Positions 42,857-51,685 of a stretch of 64,000 bases of DNA are shown in pieces (positions within the stretch are counted from its first letter, which is position 1; every line of letters begins with the position of its first letter). Origin of the DNA: Pantoea sp050157905 (GTDB taxonomy: Bacteria; Pseudomonadota; Gammaproteobacteria; Enterobacterales; Enterobacteriaceae); NCBI RefSeq assembly GCF_050157905.1, contig NZ_JBKIWZ010000001.1, forward strand, positions 1,054,001 to 1,118,000. The letters run 5' to 3'. Both the position numbers and the translations under genes were made by a program. The notes beneath the pieces were generated by a model, which saw nothing but the letters and a program-made list of their open reading frames with translations, was not told the DNA's origin and did no database searches.

Positions 42857-44350
42857 ATGTCACGACACAGCGAAGCATCTGACGATGTACAAATCTGGGA
42901 AGGTAAGCTCAACTACAAAGAGGGCTTCTTTACCCAACTGCAAACCGAAGAATTTGCCAATGGCATCAACGAAGATGTGGTGCGGGCGATCTCGGCCAAG
43001 CGTAACGAGCCAGAGTGGATGCTGGATTTTCGTCTTAAGGCCTTTCATGCCTGGCTGGAAATGGAAGAGCCACACTGGCTGAAAGCGCACTACGAAAAAC
43101 TCGATTACCAGGATTACAGTTACTATTCCGCGCCCTCCTGCGGTAACTGTGATGACAGCTGCGCCTCCGAGCCAGGTGTCACCCAGGCTTCCGGCAGCGC
43201 GCCAGCCAGCGACTACCTGACGCAGGAAGTGGAAAACGCCTTTAACCAGCTGGGCGTGCCCGTTCGTGAAGGGCGTGAAGTGGCGGTCGACGCGATTTTT
43301 GACTCCGTTTCGGTGGCCACTACTTACCGTGGCAAGCTGGCAGAACAGGGGATTATCTTCTGTTCGTTCGGCGAAGCGATTCAGGAGCACCCGGAGCTGG
43401 TGAAGCAGTATCTTGGCACTGTGGTTCCGGCCAACGATAACTTCTTCGCGGCGCTGAACTCGGCGGTCGCGTCTGACGGCACCTTCGTCTACATCCCGAA
43501 AGGGGTACGTTGTCCGATGGAGCTGTCGACCTATTTCCGCATCAACGCGGCGAAAACCGGTCAGTTCGAGCGTACCATCCTGATCGCCGACGAAGACAGC
43601 TATGTCAGCTACATTGAGGGCTGTTCAGCCCCGGTGCGTGACTCCTATCAGCTGCATGCTGCCGTGGTGGAAGTGATCATCCACAAAAATGCGGAAGTAA
43701 AATATTCTACCGTTCAGAACTGGTTCCCGGGCGGCGAAGGCGAGGGCGGTATCCTTAACTTCGTGACCAAGCGTGCGCTGTGTGAAGGTGACCACAGCAA
43801 GATGTCCTGGACGCAGTCTGAAACCGGCTCCGCCATCACCTGGAAATACCCGAGCTGTATTCTGCGCGGTGACCATTCGGTTGGCGAATTCTACTCCGTG
43901 GCGCTGACCAGCGGTCGTCAGCAGGCCGATACCGGCACCAAGATGATCCACATCGGGAAAAACACCCGTTCGACCATCATCTCCAAAGGAATTTCTGCCG
44001 GTAAAAGCCAGAACACCTACCGTGGTCTGGTAAAAATCATGCCGAGCGCCACCAACGCCCGTAACTTTACGCAGTGTGACTCAATGCTGATCGGTCCTGA
44101 CTGTGGCGCACATACTTTCCCGTATGTGGAGACCCGCAACAATACCGCCCAGCTTGAGCACGAAGCCACGACATCCCGTATCGGCGAAGATCAGATGTTC
44201 TACTGTCTGCAGCGCGGTATCAGTGAAGAAGATGCGATCTCAATGATCGTGAACGGCTTCTGTAAAGACGTCTTCTCGGAACTGCCACTGGAATTTGCCG
44301 TGGAAGCCCAGAAATTGTTAGCTATCAGCCTTGAGCACAGTGTGGGCTGA
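42857..44350 (+). CDS. sufB: Fe-S cluster scaffold subunit SufB
   Basis: SufB is the core scaffold of the SufBC2D complex on which clusters are built; it receives sulfur from SufE. At 497 aa it is close to E. coli SufB (495). The CGNCDDSCASEPG cysteine-rich insert is near residue 96. The beta-helix core carries NWFPGGEGEGGILNFVTKR, and the C-terminal motif is RGISEEDAISMIVNGFC with the conserved late cysteine. It starts 7 bases after the sufA stop. Confidence 0.98.
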   Translation: MSRHSEASDDVQIWEGKLNYKEGFFTQLQTEEFANGINEDVVRAISAKRNEPEWMLDFRLKAFHAWLEMEEPHWLKAHYEKLDYQDYSYYSAPSCGNCDDSCASEPGVTQASGSAPASDYLTQEVENAFNQLGVPVREGREVAVDAIFDSVSVATTYRGKLAEQGIIFCSFGEAIQEHPELVKQYLGTVVPANDNFFAALNSAVASDGTFVYIPKGVRCPMELSTYFRINAAKTGQFERTILIADEDSYVSYIEGCSAPVRDSYQLHAAVVEVIIHKNAEVKYSTVQNWFPGGEGEGGILNFVTKRALCEGDHSKMSWTQSETGSAITWKYPSCILRGDHSVGEFYSVALTSGRQQADTGTKMIHIGKNTRSTIISKGISAGKSQNTYRGLVKIMPSATNARNFTQCDSMLIGPDCGAHTFPYVETRNNTAQLEHEATTSRIGEDQMFYCLQRGISEEDAISMIVNGFCKDVFSELPLEFAVEAQKLLAISLEHSVG

Positions 44351-44392
44351 TGCCGTCACACGCCTTGCCGGAAGCAATGTGAAGGAATAAGT

Positions 44393-45139
44393 ATGTTAAG
44401 CATTAAAGATTTACAGGTCAGTGTTGAAGATAAAGCCATTCTGCGTGGCCTGAATCTCGAAATTAAACCGGGCGAAGTTCATGCCATCATGGGCCCGAAC
44501 GGTTCGGGTAAGAGTACGTTGTCCGCGACGCTGGCTGGCCGTGAAGATTATGAAATCACCGGCGGATCCGTCATGTTCAAAGGCAAAGATCTGCTGGAGC
44601 TGGCACCTGAAGAGCGTGCCGGTGAGGGGGTCTTTATGGCCTTCCAGTATCCGGTCGAAATCCCGGGCGTCAGCAACCAGTTCTTCCTGCAGACCTCCGT
44701 CAACGCGGTGCGTAAATATCGTCAGCAGGATGAGCTGGATCGCTTCGACTTCCAGGACTTCATCGAAGAAAAAATTCAGCTGCTGAAGATGCCGGAAGAT
44801 CTGCTGACCCGCTCCGTTAACGTCGGCTTCTCCGGCGGTGAGAAGAAGCGTAACGACATCCTGCAGATGGCGGCGCTGGAGCCGGATCTCTGCATTCTGG
44901 ATGAAACCGATTCCGGTCTGGATATCGATGCGCTGAAAATCGTTGCTAACGGCGTTAACAGCCTGCGTGACGAGAAGCGTGCCTTTATCATCGTGACCCA
45001 CTACCAGCGTATTCTGGACTACATCAAGCCAGACTTCGTTCATGTTCTGTATCAGGGCAAAATCGTGAAATCTGGCGACTTCTCGCTGGTGAAACAGCTG
45101 GAGGAGCAAGGTTATGGCTGGCTTACCGACGAAGAGTGA
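44393..45139 (+). CDS. sufC: Suf complex ATPase SufC
   Basis: SufC is the ABC-type ATPase that drives conformational change of SufB and SufD during cluster assembly. The 248-residue product has Walker A GPNGSGKST at residues 34-42, the signature FSGGEKKR, Walker B LCILDETDSGLD and the switch histidine in IVTHYQRIL. It is soluble, not membrane-bound. Its 3' end overlaps sufD by 26 bases. Confidence 0.98.
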   Translation: MLSIKDLQVSVEDKAILRGLNLEIKPGEVHAIMGPNGSGKSTLSATLAGREDYEITGGSVMFKGKDLLELAPEERAGEGVFMAFQYPVEIPGVSNQFFLQTSVNAVRKYRQQDELDRFDFQDFIEEKIQLLKMPEDLLTRSVNVGFSGGEKKRNDILQMAALEPDLCILDETDSGLDIDALKIVANGVNSLRDEKRAFIIVTHYQRILDYIKPDFVHVLYQGKIVKSGDFSLVKQLEEQGYGWLTDEE

Positions 45140-46394
45140 TTCTGCGCTGCAGCAGTGGCATCACCTGTTTGAGTCGCGTGGCGACAAACGCTCTCTGCAG
45201 GCTCAGCAGCACTGGCAGCAATTGATGCGCGTGGGTCTGCCGACCCGCAAGCATGAAAACTGGAAATACACGCCGCTGGACACGCTGCTGTCTCAGCAGT
45301 TCGTACTGCCTGATGCGCCTCAGACGCTGAGCGCAGAGCAGGTTGACGCGCTGGCGCTGCCGCTGGACGCGATCCGGCTGGTGTTCGTGGACGGCCAGTT
45401 CCAGCCTGATTTCAGCAGCCGCGACAGCGAACTGTTTGAGATTCAGCACAGTGCGGCCGCTGCTCGCCATCCGCTGCCTGCTGCGGTTCAGCCTGAGGTA
45501 TTCCTGCATCTGACAGAAAGTCTGGCGGAAGCGGTCACGACCCTGCGCCTGGCGCGCGGTAAATCCGCGGCGCGTCCGGTCTACCTGCTGCATATCACCA
45601 GCGGCAAGCCGGACAGCATGAACACGGTGCATTATCGTCATCATCTGCAGCTCGAAGAGAGCGCAGAAGCTGAAGTGATTGAGCATTATGTTTCGCTGGG
45701 TGAGCATGCCCACTTTACTGGCGCACGCTTCACCTTTGCGGTTGGCGACAACGCGAAGCTGACGCACACCAAACTGGCTTTCGAAAGCAGCACCAGCTAT
45801 CACTTTGCGCACAACGATCTGGTGATTGGCAATGATGGTCAGGTTAGCAGCACCAGCTTCCTGCTGGGTGCCGGTCTGTCGCGTCACAACAGCAGCACGC
45901 AGCTGAACGGCGAAAACAGCACGCTGGCCATTAACAGCCTGGTGCTGCCGGTGAAACAGGAAGTGGCGGATACCCGTACTTACCTGGAGCACAACAAGGG
46001 CCACTGTGTCAGCCGTCAGATGCATAAAACTATCGTGCGTGACAAAGGGCGTGCGGTGTTTAACGGCCATATTAAAGTGGCCCAGCATGCGCTGAAAACC
46101 GACGGGCAGATGACCAACAATAACCTGTTGCTGGGCAAACTCTCTGAAGTCGACACCAAACCGCAGCTGGAAATCTATGCGGATGATGTGAAGTGCAGCC
46201 ATGGTGCCACCATCGGTCGTATTGACGACGAGCAGATGTTCTACCTGCGTTCACGCGGGATTGAGCAGGATGCGGCACAGACCATGATTATCCACGCGTT
46301 TGCCGCGGAGCTGACCGAAACCCTGGAAGATGAGGTGATCCGTCAGGCCGTGCTGCAGCGTATCGCGCAACGTTTTCCTGGAGGCGACGTATGA
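45114..46394 (+). CDS. sufD: Suf complex subunit SufD
   Basis: SufD is the SufB paralogue in the SufBC2D scaffold and is needed for iron entry. The 426-residue product has an N-terminal helical part, a beta-helix core, and the shared C-terminal pattern CSHGATIGRIDDEQMFYLRSRGI. AGGAGCAAGGTT inside sufC is its ribosome site; translation is coupled by the 26-base overlap. Confidence 0.97.
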   Translation: MAGLPTKSDSALQQWHHLFESRGDKRSLQAQQHWQQLMRVGLPTRKHENWKYTPLDTLLSQQFVLPDAPQTLSAEQVDALALPLDAIRLVFVDGQFQPDFSSRDSELFEIQHSAAAARHPLPAAVQPEVFLHLTESLAEAVTTLRLARGKSAARPVYLLHITSGKPDSMNTVHYRHHLQLEESAEAEVIEHYVSLGEHAHFTGARFTFAVGDNAKLTHTKLAFESSTSYHFAHNDLVIGNDGQVSSTSFLLGAGLSRHNSSTQLNGENSTLAINSLVLPVKQEVADTRTYLEHNKGHCVSRQMHKTIVRDKGRAVFNGHIKVAQHALKTDGQMTNNNLLLGKLSEVDTKPQLEIYADDVKCSHGATIGRIDDEQMFYLRSRGIEQDAAQTMIIHAFAAELTETLEDEVIRQAVLQRIAQRFPGGDV

Positions 46395-47617
46395 TGAACT
46401 TCGATCTCGAACGCATCAGGGCGGACTTTCCTGTCCTGCAGCGTGAGGTCAACGGTCATCCGCTGGCCTATCTTGACAGTGCGGCCAGCGCACAGCGTCC
46501 ACTCGCCGTGATAAACGCCGAGAGTCATTTCTATCAGCACGGCTACGCGGCCGTGCATCGTGGTATCCATACGCTGAGCCAGCAGGCGACCAGCGACATG
46601 GAAAACGTGCGCGATCAGGCTGCCCGTTTTATTAATGCTGCGTCGCAGGAAGAGATCGTTTTCGTTAAAGGAACCACCGAAGGCATCAATCTGGTGGCGA
46701 ACACCTGGGGCAGCAGCAACCTCCAGGCGGGCGATAACCTGATCATCACTGAGATGGAGCACCACGCTAATATCGTGCCGTGGCAGATGCTGGCGGCGCG
46801 CAATGGCGTCGAGGTGCGTGTTCTGCCGCTGAACGATAACGGTGAGCTGGCGCTGGAGCAGCTGGCGGGGCTGATTGACAGTCGCACGCGGTTACTGGCC
46901 GTAACGCATGTCTCTAACGTGCTTGGCACCGTTAACCCGGTAAAAGCGATCGTCGCGCAGGCAAAAGCCGCTGGCGTGATCACGCTGGTGGACGGCGCTC
47001 AGGCGGTCATGCATGACCGGGTGGATGTGCAGGATATTGGCTGCGACTTTTACGTCTTCTCCAGCCACAAGCTCTATGGTCCCAACGGGGTGGGGATTCT
47101 CTACGGCCGCAAAGCGTTGCTGGATGAAATGCCACCGTGGGAAGGGGGCGGATCGATGATCGATCGCGTCGTACTGCCCACAGGCACCAGCTGGAACAGT
47201 GCACCATGGCGTTTTGAAGCGGGCACGCCCAACACGGGTGGCATCATTGGCTTTGGCGCGGCAATGGCCTATGTGCAGGCGCTGGGGCTGGATACGATCC
47301 ATCAGCGCGAAACGGCGCTGATGAACTACGCGCTGGATAAGCTGGGCACGGTTCCGGATATTCAGATCTACGGTCCGCAGTCACGCGCAGGCGTAATCGC
47401 TTTTAACCTTGGCAAACATCACGCCTATGACGTTGGCAGTTTCCTGGATCAGTACGGCATTGCCATCCGCACCGGACATCACTGTGCGATGCCGCTGATG
47501 CAGCATTACAACGTGCCAGCCATGTGCCGGGCTTCCTTCACTTTCTATAACAGTGAAGAAGAAGTGGATCGTCTGGCTGCCGGTCTGACGCGCATTCATC
47601 GTCTGCTGGGCGGCTGA
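46391..47617 (+). CDS. sufS: Cysteine desulfurase SufS
   Basis: SufS is a PLP enzyme that takes sulfur from cysteine and passes it to SufE. The PLP lysine lies in FSSHKLYGPNG (Lys226 counted from the second Met) and the persulfide cysteine in RTGHHCAMPLM (Cys364). Two adjacent ATGs (46391, 46394) follow GGAGG; the second gives E. coli numbering. The first overlaps the sufD stop. Confidence 0.97.
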   Translation: MMNFDLERIRADFPVLQREVNGHPLAYLDSAASAQRPLAVINAESHFYQHGYAAVHRGIHTLSQQATSDMENVRDQAARFINAASQEEIVFVKGTTEGINLVANTWGSSNLQAGDNLIITEMEHHANIVPWQMLAARNGVEVRVLPLNDNGELALEQLAGLIDSRTRLLAVTHVSNVLGTVNPVKAIVAQAKAAGVITLVDGAQAVMHDRVDVQDIGCDFYVFSSHKLYGPNGVGILYGRKALLDEMPPWEGGGSMIDRVVLPTGTSWNSAPWRFEAGTPNTGGIIGFGAAMAYVQALGLDTIHQRETALMNYALDKLGTVPDIQIYGPQSRAGVIAFNLGKHHAYDVGSFLDQYGIAIRTGHHCAMPLMQHYNVPAMCRASFTFYNSEEEVDRLAAGLTRIHRLLGG

Positions 47618-47638
47618 ACAGTTTTAACGGAGTAACTG

Positions 47639-48055
47639 ATGGCGAATTTGCCTGACAAAGAGAAACTGGTTCGCAACTTCAATCGCTGCGCCAACTGGGA
47701 AGAGAAGTATCTCTACATCATTGAACTGGGCGCTAAGCTTCCGGAATCGTCTGAAACCTTACACCAGCCGGAGAACGCGATTTCGGGCTGTCAGAGTCAG
47801 GTGTGGATCCGTATGACGCCGCAGGCGGATGGTTCCATTGCTTTCGAAGGTGACAGCGACGCCGCTATCGTTAAGGGACTGATTGCTATCGTTTTCAGCC
47901 TCTATCAAAACCTGCCACCTGCCGACATTCTGGCGCTGGATGTCCGTCACTGGTTTGGCGAGCTGGCGCTGATGCAGCACCTGACGCCCACCCGGTCGCA
48001 GGGGCTGGAGGCGATGATTCGGTCTATTCGCCATACCGCTCAGAACCTCAGCTAA
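47639..48055 (+). CDS. sufE: Sulfur acceptor SufE
   Basis: SufE stimulates SufS and carries its sulfur as a persulfide on Cys51 (AISGCQSQVWI) to SufB. The protein has 138 aa, as in E. coli. It is the last gene of the suf operon, 21 bases after sufS. Confidence 0.97.
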   Translation: MANLPDKEKLVRNFNRCANWEEKYLYIIELGAKLPESSETLHQPENAISGCQSQVWIRMTPQADGSIAFEGDSDAAIVKGLIAIVFSLYQNLPPADILALDVRHWFGELALMQHLTPTRSQGLEAMIRSIRHTAQNLS

Positions 48056-48066
48056 GTTACACTTCA

Positions 48067-48093
48067 CAGACGCCATCCGGCGTCTGTTTTTTT
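48067..48093 (+). terminator. Terminator of the suf operon
   Basis: CAGACGCC pairs with GGCGTCTG over a 4-base loop and is followed by seven T, 11 bases after sufE. Confidence 0.92.
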
Positions 48094-48111
48094 ATCTGAC
48101 GAGAAAATTGC

Positions 48112-49137
48112 ATGAAACCTGCTTTACGTTTAGCCGGTGCATTGCTGCTGACCTTTTCTGGGCTCTCTGCACCCGTCTTCGCCACGGAATATCCGCTGCC
48201 GCCGCCTGACAGTCGCCTGATTGGCGAAAACGTCCTGACTCAGGTTCCTGATGACAAACAGCCCCTTGAAGCGATTGCCGCACGTTACCAGGTCGGCCTG
48301 CTGGGAATGCTGGAAGCCAATCCGGGCACCGATCCCTGGCTGCCCAAAGCGGGCTCGCAACTGACGGTGCCGCTGCAGATGATTCTGCCGGATACGCCGC
48401 GTGAAGGCATTGTGGTCAATCTGGCCGAACTGCGGCTCTACTATTATCCCAAAGGTGAAGACAAGGTCATCGTCTATCCTATCGGGATTGGTCAGCTGGG
48501 CGCGGCCACACCTGTGATGGTGACCCACATCAGCCAGAAAATCCCCAACCCCACCTGGACACCCACCCCTAATATCCGTAAGCGCTACGCGAAAGAGGGC
48601 ATTACGCTGCCTGGCGTCGTCCCGGCCGGTCCGGATAATCCGATGGGGCAGTTTGCCATGCGTCTGGCCCGGGGCACCGGACAGTATCTGATTCACGGTA
48701 CTAATGCGAAGTTTGGTATCGGGATGCGCGTCAGCTCAGGCTGTATTCGCCTGCGTTCAGAGGATATTGAGGCGCTGTTTAATGCCGTGCCGAAAGGAAC
48801 ACGGGTGCAGATCATCAATCAGCCAGTGAAGTATGCGATTGAGCCGGATGGCAAACGCTATGTGGAGGTGCATCAGCCCCTCTCACGCAGTGACAACGAT
48901 GATCCACAGACGATGCCACTTGCTCTCAGCAGTGATATGAAGCAGTTCCTGAAAAGCGGGAAGAGTGACAGTGCGCTGATTAAAGCCAGTCTGGCACGCC
49001 GCTCAGGAATGCCGGTGCTGGTCAGCAGCGGTGAGCCGATAGAGAGTGATACTGTGCCGCCTGTGGGCCTGCAGAGAAGCGCTGAAGAGGCGGAGACGCC
49101 GGGTGCACAGACAGAAGGGAAAACCGTTCAGCCCTGA
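48112..49137 (+). CDS. ldtE: L,D-transpeptidase LdtE (YnhG)
   Basis: LdtE makes 3-3 (mDAP-mDAP) cross-links in peptidoglycan in the periplasm. The 341-residue product has a signal peptide (MKPALRLAGALLLTFSGLSA), a LysM-like segment at about residues 50-90, and a YkuD catalytic domain. The active-site set is His195 (YLIHGTN) and Cys211 (SSGCIRLRS). The tail after residue 270 is Ser/Glu-rich and probably disordered. Its place between sufE and lpp is the E. coli ynhG locus. Confidence 0.94.
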   Translation: MKPALRLAGALLLTFSGLSAPVFATEYPLPPPDSRLIGENVLTQVPDDKQPLEAIAARYQVGLLGMLEANPGTDPWLPKAGSQLTVPLQMILPDTPREGIVVNLAELRLYYYPKGEDKVIVYPIGIGQLGAATPVMVTHISQKIPNPTWTPTPNIRKRYAKEGITLPGVVPAGPDNPMGQFAMRLARGTGQYLIHGTNAKFGIGMRVSSGCIRLRSEDIEALFNAVPKGTRVQIINQPVKYAIEPDGKRYVEVHQPLSRSDNDDPQTMPLALSSDMKQFLKSGKSDSALIKASLARRSGMPVLVSSGEPIESDTVPPVGLQRSAEEAETPGAQTEGKTVQP

Positions 49138-49181
49138 TGACCCTGAGCGTACCCGAAAGGGCGCATAATGCAGGGCAAAAA

Positions 49182-49209
49182 AAATGGCGCCATAAAGGCG
49201 CCATTTTTA
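49182..49209. terminator. Bidirectional terminator between ldtE and lpp
   Basis: AAATGGCGCC and GGCGCCATTT form a 10-bp stem over a 5-base loop, with A-rich flank on the left and T-rich flank on the right. It can serve both the convergent ldtE and lpp transcripts. Confidence 0.9.
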
Positions 49210-49220
49210 AACCAGAACTC

Positions 49221-49457
49221 TTACTTACGGTAAGAGTGAGCCTGGTTGTCCAGACGCTGGTTAGCGCGAGCTGCGTCGTCTTTAGCAGCCTGAACGTCTG
49301 AACGCACTGCGTTCACGTCGTTGCTCAGCTGGTCAACTTTTGCGTTCAGAGTCTGAACGTCTGAAGACAGCTGATCGATTTTAGCGTTGCTTGAGCAACC
49401 AGCCAGCATAGTTGAAGCCAGAACTACCGCGCCCAGTACCAGTTTAGTACGATTCAT
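49221..49457 (-). CDS. lpp: Major outer-membrane (Braun) lipoprotein Lpp
   Basis: Lpp tethers the outer membrane to peptidoglycan and is among the most abundant cell proteins. The 78-residue precursor has a signal peptide with lipobox LAGC (Cys21). A heptad-repeat coiled coil (IDQLSSDVQTLNAKVDQLSN) and C-terminal Lys78 (SYRK), the residue joined to mDAP, are present. The mature part is almost identical to E. coli, differing mainly near the end (NQAHSYRK). Confidence 0.99.
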   Translation of the reverse strand: MNRTKLVLGAVVLASTMLAGCSSNAKIDQLSSDVQTLNAKVDQLSNDVNAVRSDVQAAKDDAARANQRLDNQAHSYRK

Positions 49458-49494
49458 TATTTATACCCTCTAGATTGAGTTAATCTCCATGTAG

Positions 49495-49530
49495 CGTTAC
49501 AAGTATTACACAAAGCTTTTTAAGTTGAGA
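49495..49530 (-). promoter_or_regulatory. lpp promoter
   Basis: Read towards lpp, this segment and the following 38-base leader are nearly identical to the recalled E. coli lpp promoter region: CTTTGTGTAATACTTGTAAC with -10 TAATACT (49502-49508), then GCTACATGGAGATTAACTCA. The start point is inferred at about 49495. Strong conservation fits very high expression and the stable mRNA leader. Confidence 0.8.
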
Positions 49531-49711
49531 ATAAATTTTTGATGAGAACATGCTTAAATTTGATCGTTCGCTCAAAGAAGCAGCGGATCCCAGAATATGA
49601 TAAAAAAATTTAGCGAAAACAGAGAGATTTAATCGGATTAACCTTAATATTAAGAGTATTTGAATAGTTATTTTCTATTGGAATTTTCCGGTATCTGGTT
49701 TAAGAGAAAAT
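49531..49711. other. AT-rich gap between the lpp promoter and pykF
   Basis: This stretch is markedly AT-rich (many AAAA/TTTT and TTAA steps), probably an upstream curved or UP-type region serving the lpp promoter. No gene is seen. Confidence 0.5.
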
Positions 49712-49737
49712 AAAAAAAGCGCCCGTTAAAGGCGCCT
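49712..49737 (-). terminator. Terminator of pykF
   Basis: On the minus strand GCGCC pairs with GGCGC over a short AT-rich loop and is followed by seven T. It is about 20 bases after the pykF stop. Confidence 0.75.
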
Positions 49738-49760
49738 CTAAATAAAAGCTAATGCCGGAT

Positions 49761-51173
49761 TTACAGGACGTGAACAGAGGCGGTGTTGGTAGTTCCGCTT
49801 GGTACTAATGCACCTGAGACCAGTACCACGACATCGCCTTTCTGACCGTAACCGCTTTCCAGAGCCGCTTCTTTGCCCAGACGATAGAAATCATCAGTAG
49901 AGGCGATTTCAGTCACCAGACGCGTCTCAATGCCTTTGCTCAGGATCAGCTGACGTGCCGTGGTCTGGTTAGTGGTCAGTGCCAGGATGGTGGCGTTCGG
50001 GAAATATTTACGTACGGCTTTTGCAGACTTACCGCCTTCCGTTGCCACTACAATCAGTGGCGCTTCCAGTTTTTCCGCCGTTTCTACTGCACCACGGCAG
50101 ACGGCTTCGGTAATACGCAGCTTGCGGGTATCGTTCTCGCTGTCGATGCGGGACTTCATCACACGATCGGTACGCTCACAGATGGTCGCCATGATGGTAA
50201 CCGCCTCCAGCGGATAACGGCCCTTGGCGCTCTCACCTGACAGCATAACGGCATCGGTGCCGTCGAGGATGGCGTTGGCCACGTCACCGGCTTCTGCACG
50301 GGTAGGGCGCGGGTTTTTAATCATTGAGTCCAGCATCTGGGTCGCGGTGATGACCACTTTGCGGGCTTTATTACACTTTTTGATCATCATCTTCTGCGCG
50401 AAAATCACTTCTTCTACCGGGATTTCCACACCCAGGTCGCCACGCGCAACCATGATGCCGTCCGAAGCTTCGAGAATTTCGTCGAAGTTGTTCAGGCCTT
50501 CCTGGTTTTCAATTTTAGAGATGATCTGGATATGCTCGCCGCCATGCTGTTTCAGATGTTCGCGGATTTCCAGTACGTCTGAACGTTTACGGATGAAGGA
50601 GGCGGCAACAAAATCCACACCCTGTTCGCAGCCAAAAATCAGGTCACGCTTATCTTTTTCCGCCAGCGCAGGCAGCTGGATAGAAACGCCTGGCAGGTTG
50701 ACACCTTTGTTTTCGCCCAGGTCGCCATTGTTCAGGACTTTGCAGACCACGGTGTTTTCGGTGACTTCTGTCACTTCCATCCCGATCAGGCCATCGTCGA
50801 CCAGTACGGTGTTACCGATTTTCAGGTCAGCTGTGAAGCCCGGGTAGGTGACGGCGACGCGCTCGCTGTTACCAATGACGCTCTGGTCGGTGGTAAAGGT
50901 AAATGTCTGACCCGCTTTCAGCGACGCATCGTTGCCGCCTTCCAGCTTCATGGTGCGGATTTCAGGACCTTTAGTATCCAGCAGAATCGCGGCCTGATGA
51001 CCGGTCTTTTGCATTACAGCACGCATATTTGCAATGCGCTGACCATGCTCAGCATAGTCACCGTGAGAGAAGTTGAGACGCATAACGTTCATGCCAGCGT
51101 CAAGCAGTTGAGTCAGCATCTCTTCGGATTCGGTTTTCGGGCCGATTGTACAAACGATTTTAGTCTTTTTCAT
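49761..51173 (-). CDS. pykF: Pyruvate kinase I PykF
   Basis: PykF converts PEP and ADP to pyruvate and ATP, the last step of glycolysis; the E. coli enzyme is activated by fructose-1,6-bisphosphate. The protein has 470 aa, the same as E. coli PykF. The start MKKTKIVCTIGPKTESEEML is typical. The active-site motif is MVARGDLGVEIPVEEV and the K+/PEP region MRLNFSHGD. The C-terminal effector domain ends VPSGTTNTASVHVL. A Cra site and two TTGCGCAA palindromes lie upstream. Confidence 0.98.
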   Translation of the reverse strand: MKKTKIVCTIGPKTESEEMLTQLLDAGMNVMRLNFSHGDYAEHGQRIANMRAVMQKTGHQAAILLDTKGPEIRTMKLEGGNDASLKAGQTFTFTTDQSVIGNSERVAVTYPGFTADLKIGNTVLVDDGLIGMEVTEVTENTVVCKVLNNGDLGENKGVNLPGVSIQLPALAEKDKRDLIFGCEQGVDFVAASFIRKRSDVLEIREHLKQHGGEHIQIISKIENQEGLNNFDEILEASDGIMVARGDLGVEIPVEEVIFAQKMMIKKCNKARKVVITATQMLDSMIKNPRPTRAEAGDVANAILDGTDAVMLSGESAKGRYPLEAVTIMATICERTDRVMKSRIDSENDTRKLRITEAVCRGAVETAEKLEAPLIVVATEGGKSAKAVRKYFPNATILALTTNQTTARQLILSKGIETRLVTEIASTDDFYRLGKEAALESGYGQKGDVVVLVSGALVPSGTTNTASVHVL

Positions 51174-51345
51174 GACGGATTATCTGTAAGTTGTGATGGA
51201 TGAATAAGGGCGGAATCCGATGGCAGTGCATCGAAGTGAAAATTCTGATTGAGACTGAAATGGGTAGTACTGAGTAAGAATAGGTGACGAAGGCCAGGCG
51301 TGCAGGGAAGTTGTGCGGTTACGGTTGGTAACCACCACGCTGTTG

Positions 51346-51353
51346 TTGCGCAA
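51346..51353. promoter_or_regulatory. TTGCGCAA palindrome upstream of pykF (proximal)
   Basis: The 8-base palindrome TTGCGCAA, within GTTGTTGCGCAAATCA, lies about 175 bases upstream of the pykF start and 35 bases from the Cra site. It shares its core and left flank (TTGTTGCGCAA) with the site upstream of ppsA. The regulator is unknown. Confidence 0.45.
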
Positions 51354-51387
51354 ATCATTTGAGTTATCGCAGTAAGCACGTGATCGC

Positions 51388-51399
51388 TGAAACCTTTCA
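51388..51399. promoter_or_regulatory. Cra (FruR) site upstream of pykF
   Basis: TGAAACCTTTCA, preceded by GC, fits the Cra consensus TGAAWCSNTHHW at every position and is a nearly perfect palindrome. Cra represses pykF in E. coli until fructose phosphates release it. Confidence 0.8.
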
Positions 51400-51490
51400 A
51401 GTAAGCAACGCGGCACAGTATAGTCGCTAAGTATACGAAAACCAATCAAAAAGCAGTAAAGGGAAACGATGCAGATCAAAAACAGGCAAG

Positions 51491-51498
51491 TTGCGCAA
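51491..51498. promoter_or_regulatory. TTGCGCAA palindrome upstream of pykF (distal)
   Basis: Second copy of the core, within AAGTTGCGCAAACT, about 145 bases from the proximal copy and 20 bases after the 3' end of the first tRNA-Val gene. It could equally belong to tRNA operon control or processing. Confidence 0.4.
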
Positions 51499-51517
51499 AC
51501 TGAGGAATATCTGAAAG

Positions 51518-51594
51518 TGGTGCGCTCTAATGGACTCGAACCATCGACCCCCACCATGTCAAGGTGGTGCTCTAACCAACTGAGCTAAGAGCGC
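51518..51594 (-). tRNA. tRNA-Val(GAC), copy 1
   Basis: A complete 77-nt tRNA including an encoded CCA end. The acceptor stem GCGCTCT/AGAGCGC, D-arm AGCTCAGTTGGTTAGAGC, anticodon loop CTTGACA (anticodon GAC, reading GUC/GUU valine codons) and T-arm GGTTCGAGTCC are all intact. It is identical in sequence to copy 3. Corresponds to the E. coli valV-valW locus. Confidence 0.97.
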
Positions 51595-51605
51595 ATACTG
51601 AATAT

Positions 51606-51682
51606 TGGTGCGTCCGAGTGGACTCGAACCACCGACCCCCACCATGTCAAGGTGGTGCTCTAACCAACTGAGCTACGGACGC
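51606..51682 (-). tRNA. tRNA-Val(GAC), copy 2
   Basis: 77 nt with encoded CCA and the same GAC anticodon arm. The acceptor stem differs from the flanking copies but pairs perfectly (GCGTCCG with CGGACGC), and the T-stem differs at one pair region (GGTCGGTGG). Only 11 bases separate it from copy 1, so the three are one transcript. Confidence 0.97.
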
Positions 51683-51685
51683 ACT

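Larger units (their letters stand above)
51174..51517 (-). promoter_or_regulatory. pykF upstream region
   Basis: This 344-base gap lies between pykF and the tRNA-Val genes. It contains a Cra site and two TTGCGCAA palindromes described separately. No gene is credible; short reading frames here have no ribosome site or homology that I recognise. Confidence 0.6.

Noticed and set aside
45123..46202. 359-codon open frame antisense to sufD
   Set aside because: It is a shadow of sufD created by codon bias; no ribosome site, no recognisable protein, and sufD is certain.
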